From assembly GCA_030770425.1 (NCBI GenBank), contig JASJFT010000343.1:1-31281 (forward strand): 31,281 nucleotides of DNA, in the 5' to 3' direction. The translations under genes and the position numbers were made by a program. Positions 10,665 through 22,916 of the stretch are shown here, one piece after another. The number at the start of each line of letters is the position of its first letter. Positions within the stretch are counted from its first letter, which is position 1. The notes below the pieces were generated by a model. That model made no database searches, was not told where the DNA came from, and saw nothing but the letters and a program-made list of their open reading frames with translations. This DNA comes from Darksidea phi (Eukaryota; Ascomycota; Dothideomycetes; Pleosporales; Lentitheciaceae).

Positions 10665-10680
10665 GAATAAGGCCTTATTC
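10665..10680. repeat. 16-bp perfect palindrome near 3' LTR
   Basis: GAATAAGGCCTTATTC is fully self-complementary. It sits 14 bases before the 3' LTR, next to the polypurine tract, and is identical in copy E at 15096-15111. In older copy B it has lost symmetry. Its role is unknown. Confidence 0.8.
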
Positions 10681-10681
10681 C

Positions 10682-10691
10682 GGAAGAAAGG
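10682..10691 (+). promoter_or_regulatory. Polypurine tract of copy C
   Basis: GGAAGAAAGG ends three bases before the 3' LTR, the normal place for the RNase H-resistant primer of plus-strand DNA synthesis. The same ten bases are found in copy E (complement, 15085-15094). Confidence 0.75.
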
Positions 10692-10694
10692 TAA

Positions 10695-10962
10695 TATTAC
10701 GGCCCGTTCCCTAGGTAACCTAGTTATTTTACTTATTTCCTATTTCGGTTAGTAGATTAGGTAATCCCGAGGATTAGTCTAATAGTTAGTTAGCTTATTT
10801 AGTGCGCTAAGTCCTATTCGGGTATAAGAACCCCTTATTCTTATACCCTTATAGTACTATCTTAGGATAGCTTTAATATACCGATTCTACTATTAGTTAA
10901 TTAGAAGGCTACCTTAGTTATTATAACTCCTAGTTAATTATACTTAGTCCTAGGGTCTTATA
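10695..10962 (+). repeat. 3' LTR of copy C
   Basis: It is 268 bp, collinear with the 5' LTR of the copy. About ten differences, all transitions, separate the two. One of them is TpG at 10803 where the 5' LTR has CpG. Confidence 0.96.
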
Positions 10963-11030
10963 TTTAGTAGACTATAAAGGGTAGAGGTCTATATTTAATA
11001 TTAGCGATTTTTCTAAATTTCTATCTTAAC
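10963..11030 (-). mobile_element. Copy B (inverted), part 2
   Basis: After the right-hand TTTAG of copy C the copy B sequence resumes: the end of the third 75-bp unit and then the approach to pol. It matches copy E 15718-15780. It stops at CTATCTTAAC, where copy D is inserted; copy E continues CTATCTTAACCGGTACC at the same point. TTAAC (11026-11030) is the expected left target site of copy D. Confidence 0.88.
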
Positions 11031-11298
11031 TATTACGGCCTATTCCCTAGGTAACCTAGTTATTTTACTTATTTTCTATTTTAGTTAGTAGATTAGGTAA
11101 TCTTAAGGATTAGTCTAATAATTAGTTAGTTTATTTAGTATACTAAGTCCTATTCGGGTATAAGAATCCTCTATTCTTATATCCTTATAGTATTATCTTA
11201 GAATAGCTTTAATATACTAATTCTACTATTAATTAATTAGAAGGCTATCTTAACTATTATAACTCTTAGTTAATTATACTTAGTTCTAGGGTCTTATA
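11031..11298 (+). repeat. 5' LTR of copy D
   Basis: It is 268 bp, TATTACGGCC to GGTCTTATA. The primer-site decamer ATCCTAAGAT follows at 11301-11310. The LTR partner of that decamer has one change (ATCTTAGAAT). Confidence 0.95.
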
Positions 11299-11581
11299 TT
11301 ATCCTAAGATCTCTAAATTTTAGTTAAAGATAATAGTTAAATATTAATCCCCTAAAATCTTTAAAGGTCTATAGTACTTAAGATAAATAATATATAGTAC
11401 TTTCTTAAATAAGTCTTAAAATTAATTACTTTAAGTTTTAATATTACTAAAGCGCCTAATACCTTCTTTAAAGAGAAGGAATCTATAAAAGTATTATATA
11501 AGGTTAGACCTATATTTTAAATCCTATAATTAACTTATCTTTATATAATTAACTAAATCGTTAAATTAATATAATAATAAA

Positions 11582-13834
11582 ATAGTAAATATTAAGGACT
11601 AAGCTAGTCCTTTAAGGTCCGGTCTATTTAATAAATAGCCCTTCTATTCTATCTTCTTATAGAAGAAAGATAAAGATAAGGTATAAGCTATAAGTTAGAT
11701 AATAAATATATAAGCTATAAATAGAGCTTAAAGTAGAATTAAAAGCTAGAAGCCTTCCTCTAAGAAAGAAGTATATTAGTAAAAGCTAATTAAGGTCTAT
11801 AAATTAACCTCCTTAGAGATATTTATTAATAAAGATATATATATTAACCTCTAGATTCTTAAGATCGTCTTCCCCTCTTAAAAAGAGAGTATAAGTAAAG
11901 ATAGTCTTAAAGAGGAGATTAATAAGTATATTAAAAGGGTTAAATTATTTAAAGGAGAAAATAGATTCTAAATCCCCTACTTAATAAATATAAAAGGATA
12001 GAAAGAACTTCTAAACTATAATATAATTTAGGATATACTAGCTACCTAGAAGAAGCTTAATTTAATTATTAATATTTTAATAAATAATAGTCTTTATCTT
12101 ATCGTAGCTAAAAGGCTAGCGTATACTATAGAAGTAGGTATAATTAATAAGAATACCTTTATAAACGCTATAGCTAATAAATTTAACTAATTAGTTAAGA
12201 AAAGGGATAATTATAGAAGGTAAATTAAAAAGCTCTAGAAAGAGCTCTAATAAGTTTAAAAAACTATAAATAAATAGTAAAGTTTAGAGGAAGATCTTAA
12301 GTAGTCCTTTTTTATAACTACTTATACTAAGGTTAAACTTATAGTTCTTTCTTAATATAATCCTAAGTTTACTCTTAAAACTTTACTATTATAGTATAAC
12401 CTTAATAGTAGATAAGATATAAAGGAAATAGAACTCCTCTTTATAATAATATAGTTAAATAACTTAAATATTAGTTTCTAAAGGACCCCTCTTATTTATT
12501 ATACTCTACTTTAAACCCCTAAGCTTCTAGAAAGGTTCTAGTAGGATTTAATCTAATATCTAATCTTTTAAATAAGCTTCCTATAAAAGAAGTTAATTAC
12601 TAAATTAATTACGTTTCTAGATCTAATATAGACTCCTCTATTTAATAAGAATTACTATAAGTATCTATTAGAATTAGATATACTACCTTTTATTATAAAG
12701 AAAATAAAAAAAGCTTTTACTCTTTACTTTAACGTCTATCTTATAAGATCTCTATTAGCTTTACTAGGGTTTATAACTATTACTTTAGATAATAGAATAT
12801 AGATTTTTATTTAGAAGAAGAATATTATAAGGAATTATTAAAGTAATTCTCTATAAATCTCTAGCTCTTAGAAGACTATATTTTATCTTAATCTTATCTT
12901 ATTTAAGAACGATAAAGAGTCTAAACTAAAGAATTAGCTCTATAATATAGAATAGAAACTTATTATTAATAAAAACTAGTACGTATAAAAAACCTTCTAG
13001 TAGATAGCTAAGATTCGCTAAGCCTATATTATATTCTAATTAACGAGTCTAGTAAAAGACTATATTCGAATATAACTAAATTCTAAAAAAGAAGAAGTAG
13101 ACTTTATATCTAATATAAATTTATTAAAATATATTAAAAAATATTATAAAGATTCCTACGCGAAAAAGAAAATAAAAGTTAAATTTTATTAACTATATAT
13201 AAACGTATTTAGTAAAGTTAGTAACTTTATTAAGAATTTTAAATATTTAGTAATAAAGATCTACCTATCTTATTATTAGTAAAACGAAGAATTTATAGAT
13301 AAGCTCTACTTTAAGCTAAGAAATAAGATAAATCTATTTAATAATAGTAATTCTATCTTTAATAAGTTTTATAAATATATAACTTTAATTAATAGAATAC
13401 TACTTAAGAATAATTAGTATTAAAAGGCCTAGCTTATTTAAAGTAACTAATTAGTTACTTTTAAGAGAAAGTAGTCGACTATAAGTAGATCTTTCTTTAA
13501 TAAGTTAAAAAAGAAGTCTATTTACTTTAAAAATATTCCTAAGTTTTATAACTACTCTTTTAAGAAGTATAAGAAGTAAAATTATTACTTTAATTATAAA
13601 AAAAGAAATAAATAGTAAAACTATTTTAACTATATTATATATAAAATAATATAAAGTACTATAAAAGTAAAAGTTAATACTACCTTCTTTAATAATTTTA
13701 AGGAAGGAGCTTATTTAAACTTCTTATATAAAGAGAAAAGTAGTTTAAAGTATAACTCTAATACTTTCTTTATAGTATTAAAAAATAAAAGCTACTAGAA
13801 AAGGACTTCTTTCTAGCGATCTATATAGGAGTAA
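11582..13834 (+). pseudogene. gag of copy D
   Basis: It aligns to gag of copy C along its length, with an inferred start at ATA 11582. Codons 4-63 are of the second type shared with copy A: two codons longer than in C, E and G and not alignable to them by C-to-T changes alone. The capsid-like part with IKKYYKDSY lies near 13130-13165. Stops are many and more CpG sites are lost than in copy C. The slippery heptamer is kept at 13780-13786. Confidence 0.82.
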
Positions 13835-14813
13835 TTAAACCCTTTAAGTATTAATAGCTTATTAAGATATTATAGCTTATTAATTTAAAATTATTTATAC
13901 TCCCTATTTAACTTATAGTAAATAGCCTAGCCGTACGGCTAAGAGAATTAGTAGATAATAATACTAGTATATACCTACTAATTTACTCTAAATATTTAAA
14001 AATAGTAAAGAAAAAGTTAAAGTCTATTTTCTATTAATTAAAGAAACTAATTCCCCTTAATAAGTTTAATAGGAAATATAGTTATTTAGTTAATATAATT
14101 ATTTAAGCTAATTTATTAATTTAGAAAAAAAAAAAATTTATTTAGTTTCTCTTCTATAAACTTAAATATTATAATATAATACTTAGAAGAAAATTCTTTA
14201 AGTAAATCTAGTTCTTAATTAACTATTATAACTAGACTTTATACTAGTAAGATAATACTTTAAAGTAAATAAAATATAATTTAACTATTATAGGGAAGCT
14301 AAATCTAAAGCTAGAATTAGAATATTAAAATAACGCTTTATATTATAATAACTTAATTAATTAGTAGATTAAAGTATAAAAGAAAGTCTACTTATTTAAA
14401 AAAAATCTATTACTTAGTTTAGAAATTTCTATTAAAGCCCTTATAATTTCTTAGAAGGAGATCTATAAGTTTACTAAAGCCCTACTATAGATAATAAAGA
14501 ACTAGTAAATTACTTTTAAGAAAATATAGAGAAATATAGATAGTAATACTAATAATAGTTTAAGAGATACTAAATTTAAGAAAAACTAATAAAACTACTA
14601 AAAAAATAATAGAAAGAAAAAGAAAGTAATATTTATTCTTAATAATCTATTAGAATAGATTATTAGTAATAAATTTAATATATATTTTCTTAAGTCTTCT
14701 AATATATAGAAGCTCGTAGATAAGAAAGAAGTTATATTAAGAGTTACTAACTTATATAAAGTTAACTTATTAATTAAAAATAAATAATTAAAAGACTTAA
14801 TAGAATAAGATAT
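13786..14813 (+). pseudogene. pol of copy D, part 1 (protease and linker)
   Basis: This corresponds to copy C 6001 to about 7046. The protease site at 13954 reads D-N-N in place of D-S-G. The part ends where copy E is inserted, ahead of reverse transcriptase; the frame resumes at 22674. Confidence 0.82.
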
Positions 14814-15081
14814 TATAAGACCCTAGGACTAAGTATAATTAACTAGGAGTTATAATAGCTAAGGTAGCCTTCTAATTAACTAATAGTAGAATTGGTATAT
14901 TAAAGCTATTCTAAGATAGTACTATAAGGGTATAAGAATAAGGGGTTTTTATACCCGAATAGGGCTTAACGCGCTAAATAAGCTAACTAACTATTAGACT
15001 AATCCTCGGGATTACCTAATCTACTAACCGAAATAGGAAATAAGTAAAATAACTAGGTTACCTAGGGAACAGGCCGTAATA
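14814..15081 (-). repeat. 3' LTR of copy E (inverted)
   Basis: It is 268 bp, starting TATAAGACCC and ending GGCCGTAATA. It holds two of the rare CpA/TpG sites (14893 and 15070), each at a position that is CpG in copy C LTRs. Confidence 0.95.
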
Positions 15082-15084
15082 TTA

Positions 15085-15094
15085 CCTTTCTTCC
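15085..15094 (-). promoter_or_regulatory. Polypurine tract of copy E
   Basis: CCTTTCTTCC on the plus strand is GGAAGAAAGG on the coding strand, three bases from the 3' LTR, as in copy C. Confidence 0.72.
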
Positions 15095-15095
15095 G

Positions 15096-15111
15096 GAATA
15101 AGGCCTTATTC
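15096..15111. repeat. 16-bp palindrome in copy E
   Basis: GAATAAGGCCTTATTC, identical to 10665-10680 in copy C and at the same distance from the LTR. Confidence 0.78.
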
Positions 15112-15511
15112 TTAAGGGCCTAGTAAACGAATAATTAAGAAAAAACGCTTTTTAGAAGGGGGGGGAGGGAAGAGAATAGAGGGGGTAGATAGGTACCTAT
15201 ATCTATTACTCTCTACTTAAAAAACGATTTAACTAATACCCTCTAGATCGTCCTTAGAGTATATAAACGTTATATAGCCCTATATATATTTACTTATTTT
15301 ACTATATAAATTATCGTTTAAAAAATATTTTTCTAATATATATACTACGTAACGTACTCGGTATATCTAAAGAACGTTATAGAATATATAAGAGAATACT
15401 AGTAACTTAGTTTTTTATATTACCTAGAAGTTATATATATATAGCTCTACTAGAAGATAAGACTTACTCCTTCTACGTTTCTACTCGTAGTAAAGTAAGA
15501 CTACGGGGGGG

Positions 15512-15733
15512 TACTCTAAACTTAGGGGTAGTTACTATAGACTCTAGGTATTATACTACCTATTTTAATAGACTATAAAGGAGAGGAGCTCTAAGCTTAA
15601 AGGTAATTACCGTAAGCTCTAGACTATACGCTACCTATTTTAGCGGGCTATAAAGGAAGATACTCTAAGCCTAGAGGTAATTACTCTAAGCTCTAGGTAC
15701 TACGCTACCTATTTTAGTAGGCTATAAGGAGTA
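15512..15733 (-). repeat. Three 75-bp tandem repeats in copy E
   Basis: Units start at about 15512, 15587 and 15661 (periods 75 and 74). Each contains TACCTATTTTA and a CTCTAAGCTT-like segment. The third contains the TTTAG that served as target for copy C in the sister copy B. Confidence 0.87.
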
Positions 15734-15744
15734 GAGGCCTATAC

Positions 15745-18700
15745 TTAGTACCGGCGATTTTTCTAGGTTCCTATCTTAACCGGTACCTCGTCTTCTAACT
15801 AGGGGCTAAGGAACTTATCTTATAATACGGCTTCTAATTACTAAGCTAGCTATTTAGGTAGACCTAGCTTATTAGAATACTCGTCGTAGAACTCTTTTAC
15901 TTTTTAGACCGCGTTTATAAAATCGCTTACTAGATAGTAGATTAGATCTAGATTATAGTCTACCTATTCTATTTAATAGTAGAGCTTACTATAAACGATC
16001 TAGCTATCGAGGATATAGACTATTAGCTACTTAGGATACCCGTTTACTTCTATAGCTAGTTCTTCGGGAAGTACTTAACTAGATAATAGATCTTATATAG
16101 CTTTATATAATCTATTTATATAGAAAATATTATATATCTTTATATAGGAGGGTAACTAGACTATATAGAAGCTATACCTTTAGCCGATAATAAGATAAGG
16201 TCCGTATATTTACTAGTCTAATTTTAGACTTAGCCTTAAGGTAGTAAATTCCTTAGGTATAATATAGACTTAATCTCCTATATTAAAATCTAGGAGGTAG
16301 TATTTTTTATTAGCTTATCGGCTCTAGACTTTCTAAGCTACTATAATATTAGCTTAGATATAGTCGCGAACCTATTAAACTATATTAGCTCGAGTTTTTA
16401 CGAACTTCTAGGCTATCTACGTAGTTATATCGTCTAGTAATTTAAAGAATTTATAGACGCGTTCTTACTAGTCCTAGTAGTAATAAGTCTTATAGCCGAA
16501 TTTAATCTTAAACGGAAAAAATCCCGTTATATCGTACGGAAGAATTACCTAAGCCTAGTCTATACTAGGTAGAAGATTAGACTAGTTATTCTAATAGAAG
16601 TTTATAAAGAGACGTAATTATTAGTCTAGCTATTAATTAAAAACTTTTATATTACTATTAGTCTATAGATAATAGACCGTAGATAATAACTAGCTAATTT
16701 TTATAAGTCTATATAATTCTTTCGTAAAGTCTAATACGAACTATAGGCCTCGATCCGAGATTATAGTATATAAGGGACTAAAGACTCGCTATATATATAT
16801 ATAGTAGAGAGTAGCTATATCTTTAGTAGTAGTAGTCTTAAAGTAGGGTAACGAGAAAGTATATTTTAATAATCTATATATTACTACGAATATATTATTA
16901 TATCTCTTATAGTCCTTTAGGAAGCTTTTAAAGTCTATAGAGACGTCTTCTTATACCCTCTTAGGTATAGGGAGTAGTTTAAGGAGATCTAGAATCTTAT
17001 CTTAAGGCTTATAACTTTATTAGTACTACTTATAGTTCCTTATATAATACTTTATATCTTTATTTATCGTACTCTAGTAATATAGATCTCTTAGAAGCCT
17101 AATAGTTTTCTTTATATCCGGGTAAGTAGTAATCTATATAGTATATACTATCTAGATAAGGTAGATCTTAAGAAACCCTACTTCGGGTACTACTAACTTC
17201 TCTTTTTAGAGGAGGAGTCTAGATAGGGTTAGAGATAGGTATTTATATTCTTAATAAGCTAACTCTTACTCTAGTTTAAGTATAGTATATATATAATTCT
17301 TATAAAGTATATAGTTAAGAAGTAAATAAGGGTAAGCTTTAGTTTTATACTTAGAATCCTAGGTATTAGTAGTAGCTATTAAGGTAGCTATTATAGTAGA
17401 GGTCTATTCGGAGGAGATAAAGATATAAGTTCTAGTAGCTTTATCTTTTTTCTTTTAAGTTTTTAACTTCTTCTATTTTTAAGAGAGAGTATCCGTAATA
17501 ATATTAGCGGTCCTAGGGTAGTAATAAATAGTATAGTAGTAGTCTATAAGCTTCTTAGCCTAGCGAGCCTATTACGGGGTTAGTTCGTACTTAGTCGAGA
17601 AATATTCTAGTACCTAGTAATTAGTAATAACTTAGAAGAGTTTATTTAGTTATAACTCTATAAGCTAAGCCCTTTATTTATTTAAACCCCTTATAACTAC
17701 GAGTATCTCTTTATTATAGATCTTATAGTTTATTTCTATAGACTTTATCGTCTTCGTAAAGTAGACTATAGGTTACTAGATTTTATTATCTTAGAGCTAT
17801 ATAAAGATATCTACTAGAATACTATTACTTATATCGGTTTCTATACGGGTTCTATAGTAGGGCGAGTAATATCTTATAATAATATCTAAATATAATAATA
17901 CCTTACTTTTCTTAAATATAGCTTACTCTTTAGATCTAAAGGTATAGAATTTTTCCTTTTATAGTAATTAGATAAGTAGGCGGACTATATAACTATAGTC
18001 TTTTAGCTACTTTTAGTAGTAGTTATAGAAATCTAGATAAGCTTATAGTCCTTTTAGGGTTATAGGTTCCTCCTAGTCTCTAATAGCTACTATCTTATCG
18101 GGGTCTATACGGATCCCTTTAGTACTAATAATAAAATCTAAAAACTTTACCTCGGTAACTATAAATTTACTCTTTTTAATATTAATTTATAGTCTAGCCT
18201 TCTTAAGCTTATCTAGGATTTTACTTATATATTTCTTATACTTAAGAGGGTCCTTTAAGTAGATTAAGATATTATCTATATAGGTAGTATAGATCTCGTC
18301 AATTTTATCCTTAAGTACTTAATTAATATAGTACTAAAAGGTTACTAGTCTATTATATAGCCCGAAAGGTAGAATATAATATTTATAATTCTTATATTAT
18401 ATTTTAAAAGTTATAAGGTCTTCTACGTTAGGGTCTAATCTAATATAATAGAAGACTTAATATACGTCTAGCTTAGTAAAGATCTTTACTTTAGAGAGTC
18501 GTATTAGTATCTTCTCGATTAAGGGGATAGTTATAACGTCTTTCTTTATAACTATATTAATTTTTCGGTAGTCGATATAAAACCTCTACCTCCCTTCTAA
18601 CTTCTTAGTAAATAGAACGGGCGAGATAAAATTAGTATTATTAGTTATAATAAAGCTCTTTTTTAGATACTCTTCTAAGTAAACTTTTAGTAGCTTTAGA

Positions 18701-19923
18701 TATTTAAGGGATATATTATAGAGTAGGCTCGTACTAAGCTTACTTATATTATTCTTAAGGGTAATTTTATAGTCGATATTCTCTCTTCTAGAGGGTAGCT
18801 TATCTAAGTTAATCTTAGAGAAGTAGTTTAGAGTAGCTCCTACGTAACCTTTATAAGGGAGCTTTTCTACTATTATATCTTATACGTCCTATTCTACTAA
18901 GTCTTCTACTAAGTCTTTTAACTATCTATCTTTAATTAATAAGTTAACTTTATATAGACTAGTAGCTTCTAGTATAACTTCTTTCTTATCTACGAGCTTC
19001 TATATCTTAGAAGGTTCGAGAAAATATACGTTAAACTTATTACTAGTAGTCTACCCTAGTAGGTCGTTAGAGATAGGTATTACTTTCTTTTTCTTCTTAT
19101 TATTTTTTCGACGACCTTATTAACTTTTCTTAAATTTAGTACCCCTTAAACTACTATTAGTATTACTATTCGTATTCCTCTATATTTCCTTAGGAGTAGC
19201 TTACTAGTCCTCTATTATCTATAGTAGGGCTTTAGTAGGCTCGTAGATCTTCTTCTAGAGGATTATAAGGGCTTTAATTAGAATCTCTAAATTAAGTATT
19301 AGATTCTTTTTAAGTAAATAGGCCTTTTTCTATACTTTAATCTATTAATTAATTAGGTCGTTGCGACGTAAAGTATTATCCTAGTATTCTAAGTCTAGCT
19401 TCGGATCTAGCTTCCCTATAGCGGTTAGATTATATTTTATTTACTTCGAGGTATTATCTAGCTAGTATAAAGTCCGGTTATAATAGTTAATTAAGAACTA
19501 GATTTACTTAAAGAATTTTCTTCCGAGTATTATATCGTAATACCCGAGCTTATAGAAGAGGAACTAGGTAGGTATATCCTTTCTCTAAATTAATAGATTA
19601 GCTTAGATAGCTATATCGACTAAGTAACCGTATTTCCTATTAAACCCGTTAAGGGGGATTAGTTTCTTTAGTTAATAGAAGACGGGCTTTAGCTTTTTCT
19701 TTACTACCTTTAAATATTTAGAGTAGACTAATAGGTATATACTAGTACTACTATCTACTAATCCCCTTAGCTATATAGCTAGGCTATTTACTATAAGTTA
19801 AATAGGGAGTATAAATAATTTTAAATTAACGAGCTATAGTATCTTAATAAGCTATTAATAATTAAGAGATTTAATTACTCCTATATAGACCGCTAGAAAG
19901 AAGCTCTCCCTTAGTAGCTTTTA
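15745..19923 (-). pseudogene. pol of copy E: PR-RT-RNase H-INT-chromodomain
   Basis: It is exactly as long as pol of copies C and G (4179 bases), collinear and full of stops. Protease codons at 19755-19747 read D-S-S. The reverse transcriptase block near 18590-18553 reads FYIDYRKIN, closer to the functional form than in copy C. The catalytic box at 18282-18271 is YIDN. Integrase: first D at 16935-16933 and second D at 16755-16753 are kept; the Glu at 16647-16645 is Lys (AAA). The chromodomain lies at about 16047-15864. The TAA at 15747-15745 is the inferred end. Each copy has lost different catalytic residues. Confidence 0.92.
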
Positions 19924-22121
19924 TTTTTTAATATTATAGAGGAGGCGTTAGAGTTATACTCTAAACTACTTTTCTCTTTATATAGGGAGTCTAAATAAGC
20001 TTCTTCCTTAGAATTATTAGGGAAGATAGTATTAACTTCTACTTTTATAGTATTCTATATTACCTTATATATAATATAGTCGGAGTAGTCTTACTATTTA
20101 TTTCTTTTCCCGTAATTAAAATAATAGTCTTACTTCTTATACTCCTCGAAAGAGTAGTTATAAAGCTTAGGGGTATCTTTAAAGTAAATAAGTCTCTTTT
20201 CTAATTTATTAGAGAAGGGTCTACTTATAGTCGGCTACTTTCTCTTAGAGGTAGCTAATTAGTTACTTTAGACGAGCCGGGTCTTTTAGTACTAGTTATT
20301 CTTAAGTAGTACCCTATTAGCTAAAGTCGCGTATTTATAGAGCTTACTAAAGATAGAATTACTATTATTAAATAGATCTATCTTATTTCTTAGCTCGAAG
20401 TAGAGCTTATCTACGAATTCTTCGTTTTACTAGTAGTAAGATAGGTAGACCTCTATTACTAGACGCTTAAAATTCTTAATAAAGTTACTAACTTTACTAA
20501 ACGTATTTATATATAGTCGGTAGAATTTAACTTTTATCTTCTTCTTCGTATAGAAATCTTTATAGTATTTCTTAATATATTCTAATAGGTCTATATCGAA
20601 TATAAAGTCTACTTCTTCTTCCCTAGAATTTAGCTATATCCGAATATAGTCTTTTACTAGGCCTACTAGTTAGAATATAATATAGACTCGATAGATCTTA
20701 GCTATCTACTAGAGGGTTTCTTATATATACTAGTCCTTATTAATAGTAAGTTTCTATTCTATATCGTAGAGCTAGTTCTTTAACTTAGACTCTCTATTAT
20801 TTTTAAATAAGATAGAGTTAGGATAGAACGTAGTCTTCCGGGAGTTAAAGGTTTATAGGAATTTACTTTAGTAGTTTTCTATAATATCCTCCTCCCGAAT
20901 AAAGACCTATATTCTATTACCTAAGGTAATAGTTACGAACCCTAGTAAGGCTAATAGAGATCTCGCGGAGAGGGTACTAAGATAGAAAGTAGAAGTATTT
21001 TTTATTTTCTCTATAGTAAAGAGTAGTATATCTAATTCTAATAGGTACTTATAATAGTCCTTATTAGGTAGAAGAGTCCGTATTAGATCTAGAAATATAA
21101 TTAGTTTAGTAGTTAGCTCTTTTTGTAAGAAGCTTAACTAAAAGGTTAAATACTAGACTAAATCCTACTAAAATCTTTCTAGGAGCCCGGGGGTTTAAAG
21201 TAGAGTATAATAGGTAAGAGGGGTCCTTTAGGAGCCGATATTTAAACCGTTTAATTATACTATTATAGGGGGGAGTCTTACCTCTTTTATATCTTATCTA
21301 CTATTAGGATTATACTATAATAGTAGAGCCTTAAGAGCGGACTTAGGGTTATACTAAGAGAGGACTATAAGTCCGGTCTTTATATAGGCGGCCGTAGAGG
21401 AGGACTATTTAAGATTTTTCTCTAAACTCTACTACCTACTTATAGTTCTCTAGGCTTATTAGAGCTCTTCTTATAGCTTTTTAACTTACCTTCTATAGTT
21501 ATTCCTTTTCTTAACTAATTAGTTAAACTTATCGGCCGTAGCGTTTATAAAGGTATTCCTACTAACTATACCTACTCCTATAGTATATACTAGTCTTTTA
21601 GCTATAATAAGACGAAGACTATTATCTATTAGGATATTAGTAATTAGATCGGGCCCCTTCTAGGTAGCTAGTATATCCCGGACTATATTATAGTCTAGGA
21701 GTTCTTCCTATTCTTCTATATTCGTTAGATAGAGGATTTAAAGTCTATTTTCTTCTCTAAGTAATTTAACCCTCTTAGCGTACTTATTAATCTTCTCTTC
21801 GAGGCTATCTTTACTTATACTCTCCTCTTAAGAGAGGAAGATAGTTTTAAGGGTCTAGGAGTTAATATATATATTTTTATTAACGAATACCTCTAAGGAG
21901 GTTAGTTTATAGGTCTTAGTTAGCTTTCGCTAGTATACTTTCTCTTTAGGGGAGAGTATCTTACTTCTAGTCTAGCTCTAAGATCTAGTCTAAGCTCGCG
22001 TACTCTTTACCCTACTTAGGGCTCGACTTAGAGTCTTTCTCTTTCCTTTATCTTTCTTCTATAGGGAGGTCTTATAGGAAGACGACTTCGAAGGGTCTAT
22101 TTAGCCTAGGGAGTCTACTAT
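19875..22121 (-). pseudogene. gag of copy E
   Basis: It has the same length as gag of copy C and the same subfamily N-terminus, with start candidate ATA at 22121-22119. The slippery heptamer is at 19929-19923 on the minus strand. Stops occur at Trp and Gln positions as in copy C. One of the rare surviving ancestral-looking TpG sites is at 21124 (plus strand). Confidence 0.84.
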
Positions 22122-22405
22122 CTTATCGTTATACTAATTTAGTAATTTAGTTAATTATATAAAAATAAGTTAGTTATAGAGTTTAGAATATAGGTCTAAC
22201 TCTATATAATACTTTTATAGGTCTCTTCTCTCTAAGGGAGATACTAGATACTCTAGTAATATTAGGGCTCGAAGTAGTTAATTTTAAGACTTATCTAAGG
22301 GAGCGCCGCGTACTATCTACCCTAAGTACCGTAGACCTCTAAGGATTTTAGGGGGGTTAATATTTAGTTACCGTCTCCGGTCGAAAGTTAGAGATCTTAG
22401 AATAA

Positions 22406-22673
22406 TATAAGACCCTAGAACTAAGTATAATTAACTAGGAGTTATAATAGCTAAGGTAGCCTTCTAATTAACTAATAGTAGAATTGGTATATTAAAGCTA
22501 TCCTAAGATAGTACTATAAGGGTATAAGAATAAGGGGTTCTTATACCCGAATAGAGCTTAGCGCGCTAAATAAGCTAACTAACTATTAGGCTAATCCTCG
22601 GGATTACCTAATCTACTAACCGAAATAGGAAATAAGTAAAATAACTAGATTACCTAGGGAACGGGCCGTAATA
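22406..22673 (-). repeat. 5' LTR of copy E (inverted)
   Basis: It is 268 bp, ending GGGCCGTAATA before the target duplication GATAT. TpG at 22495 matches the one at 14893 in the other LTR of this copy, so that change was probably in the element before it inserted. The primer-site region to its left reads ATCTTAGAAT on the plus strand (22394-22403), one change from copy C. Confidence 0.95.
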
Positions 22674-22916
22674 GATATAATAGTAAAGAAGCTTCTTTAC
22701 GAAGGTTACGTAGAAGCTACTTTAGATTACTTTTTTAAGATTAACTTAAATAAGCTATCTTTTAAAAGAAAGAATATTAATTATAAAATTATTCTTAAGA
22801 ATAATATAAATAAGTTTAATATAAGTCTACTTTATAATATATCTCTTAAATATCTAAAGTTATTAAAAGTCTACTTAAAAAAGTACTTAAAAAAGGGCTT
22901 TATTACGACTAGTAAT
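22674..22916 (+). pseudogene. Copy D, part 2: pol segment before RT
   Basis: After the right GATAT duplication, copy D pol resumes at the point matching copy C about 7047 and runs to about 7285. It carries the segment resembling NISLKYLKLLK and the approach to the reverse transcriptase fingers. It is broken at 22916 by solo LTR F. Confidence 0.87.

Larger units (their letters stand above)
10180..10694 (+). other. 3' non-coding region of copy C
   Basis: This lies between the inferred end of pol and the 3' LTR. It holds one unit of the 75-bp repeat, an AT-rich middle including TTAGAAAAATATTTTTTAAACG (about 10439-10460), a pyrimidine-rich run near 10584-10622 (the CTCTCT/CCCCCT type) and the palindrome and polypurine tract beside the LTR. 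The only plus-strand ATG of the window is here (10425-10427) and is followed at once by TAG. I see no gene in it. Confidence 0.8.
3251..10962 (+). mobile_element. Copy C: complete Ty3/gypsy chromovirus, RIP-inactivated
   Basis: This is a full-length element of 7712 bp with two 268-bp LTRs, gag, pol, 3' non-coding region, polypurine tract and matching TTTAG duplications. The two LTRs differ at about ten positions, all transitions, so most change came after integration. Domain order protease, reverse transcriptase, RNase H, integrase, chromodomain is that of chromoviruses. Many CpG sites survive while CpA and TpG are almost gone, making it one of the least decayed copies here. It is inserted in the tandem-repeat part of copy B. 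It belongs to the same gag subfamily as copies E and G. Confidence 0.96.
11031..14813 (+). mobile_element. Copy D, part 1: LTR, gag, start of pol
   Basis: This is an element inserted in copy B. This part carries the 5' LTR, leader, gag and protease up to just before reverse transcriptase. It is broken at 14813 by inverted copy E; GATAT (14809-14813) recurs at 22674-22678. CpG sites kept in C and E are largely TpA here, so it is old, in agreement with its being the host of E, F and G. It is of the copy A gag subfamily. Confidence 0.93.
15082..15744 (-). other. 3' non-coding region of copy E
   Basis: Read on the minus strand, it runs from the end of pol to the 3' LTR: three 75-bp units, an AT-rich middle, a purine-rich block on the plus strand (about 15155-15190, with a run of G), the palindrome and the polypurine tract. 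It has no ATG on either strand and no gene. Confidence 0.8.
14814..22673 (-). mobile_element. Copy E: complete inverted element
   Basis: This is a full-length element of 7860 bp on the minus strand, with 268-bp LTRs at both ends and a GATAT target duplication (14809-14813 and 22674-22678), inserted in pol of copy D. It is of the same gag subfamily as C and G. It is 148 bp longer than copy C, mainly from two more 75-bp repeat units. Together with copy C it forms an inverted repeat of about 7.7 kb with a 3.9-kb spacer. Many CpG sites survive, so it is a younger copy. Confidence 0.96.

Noticed and set aside
2344..11030. Copy B 3' LTR (2344) and the 5' LTR of copy D (11031) read as a single element
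   Set aside because: They are in opposite orientations, and the sequence from 10963 continues copy B up to a clean break at 11030, so they belong to different insertions.
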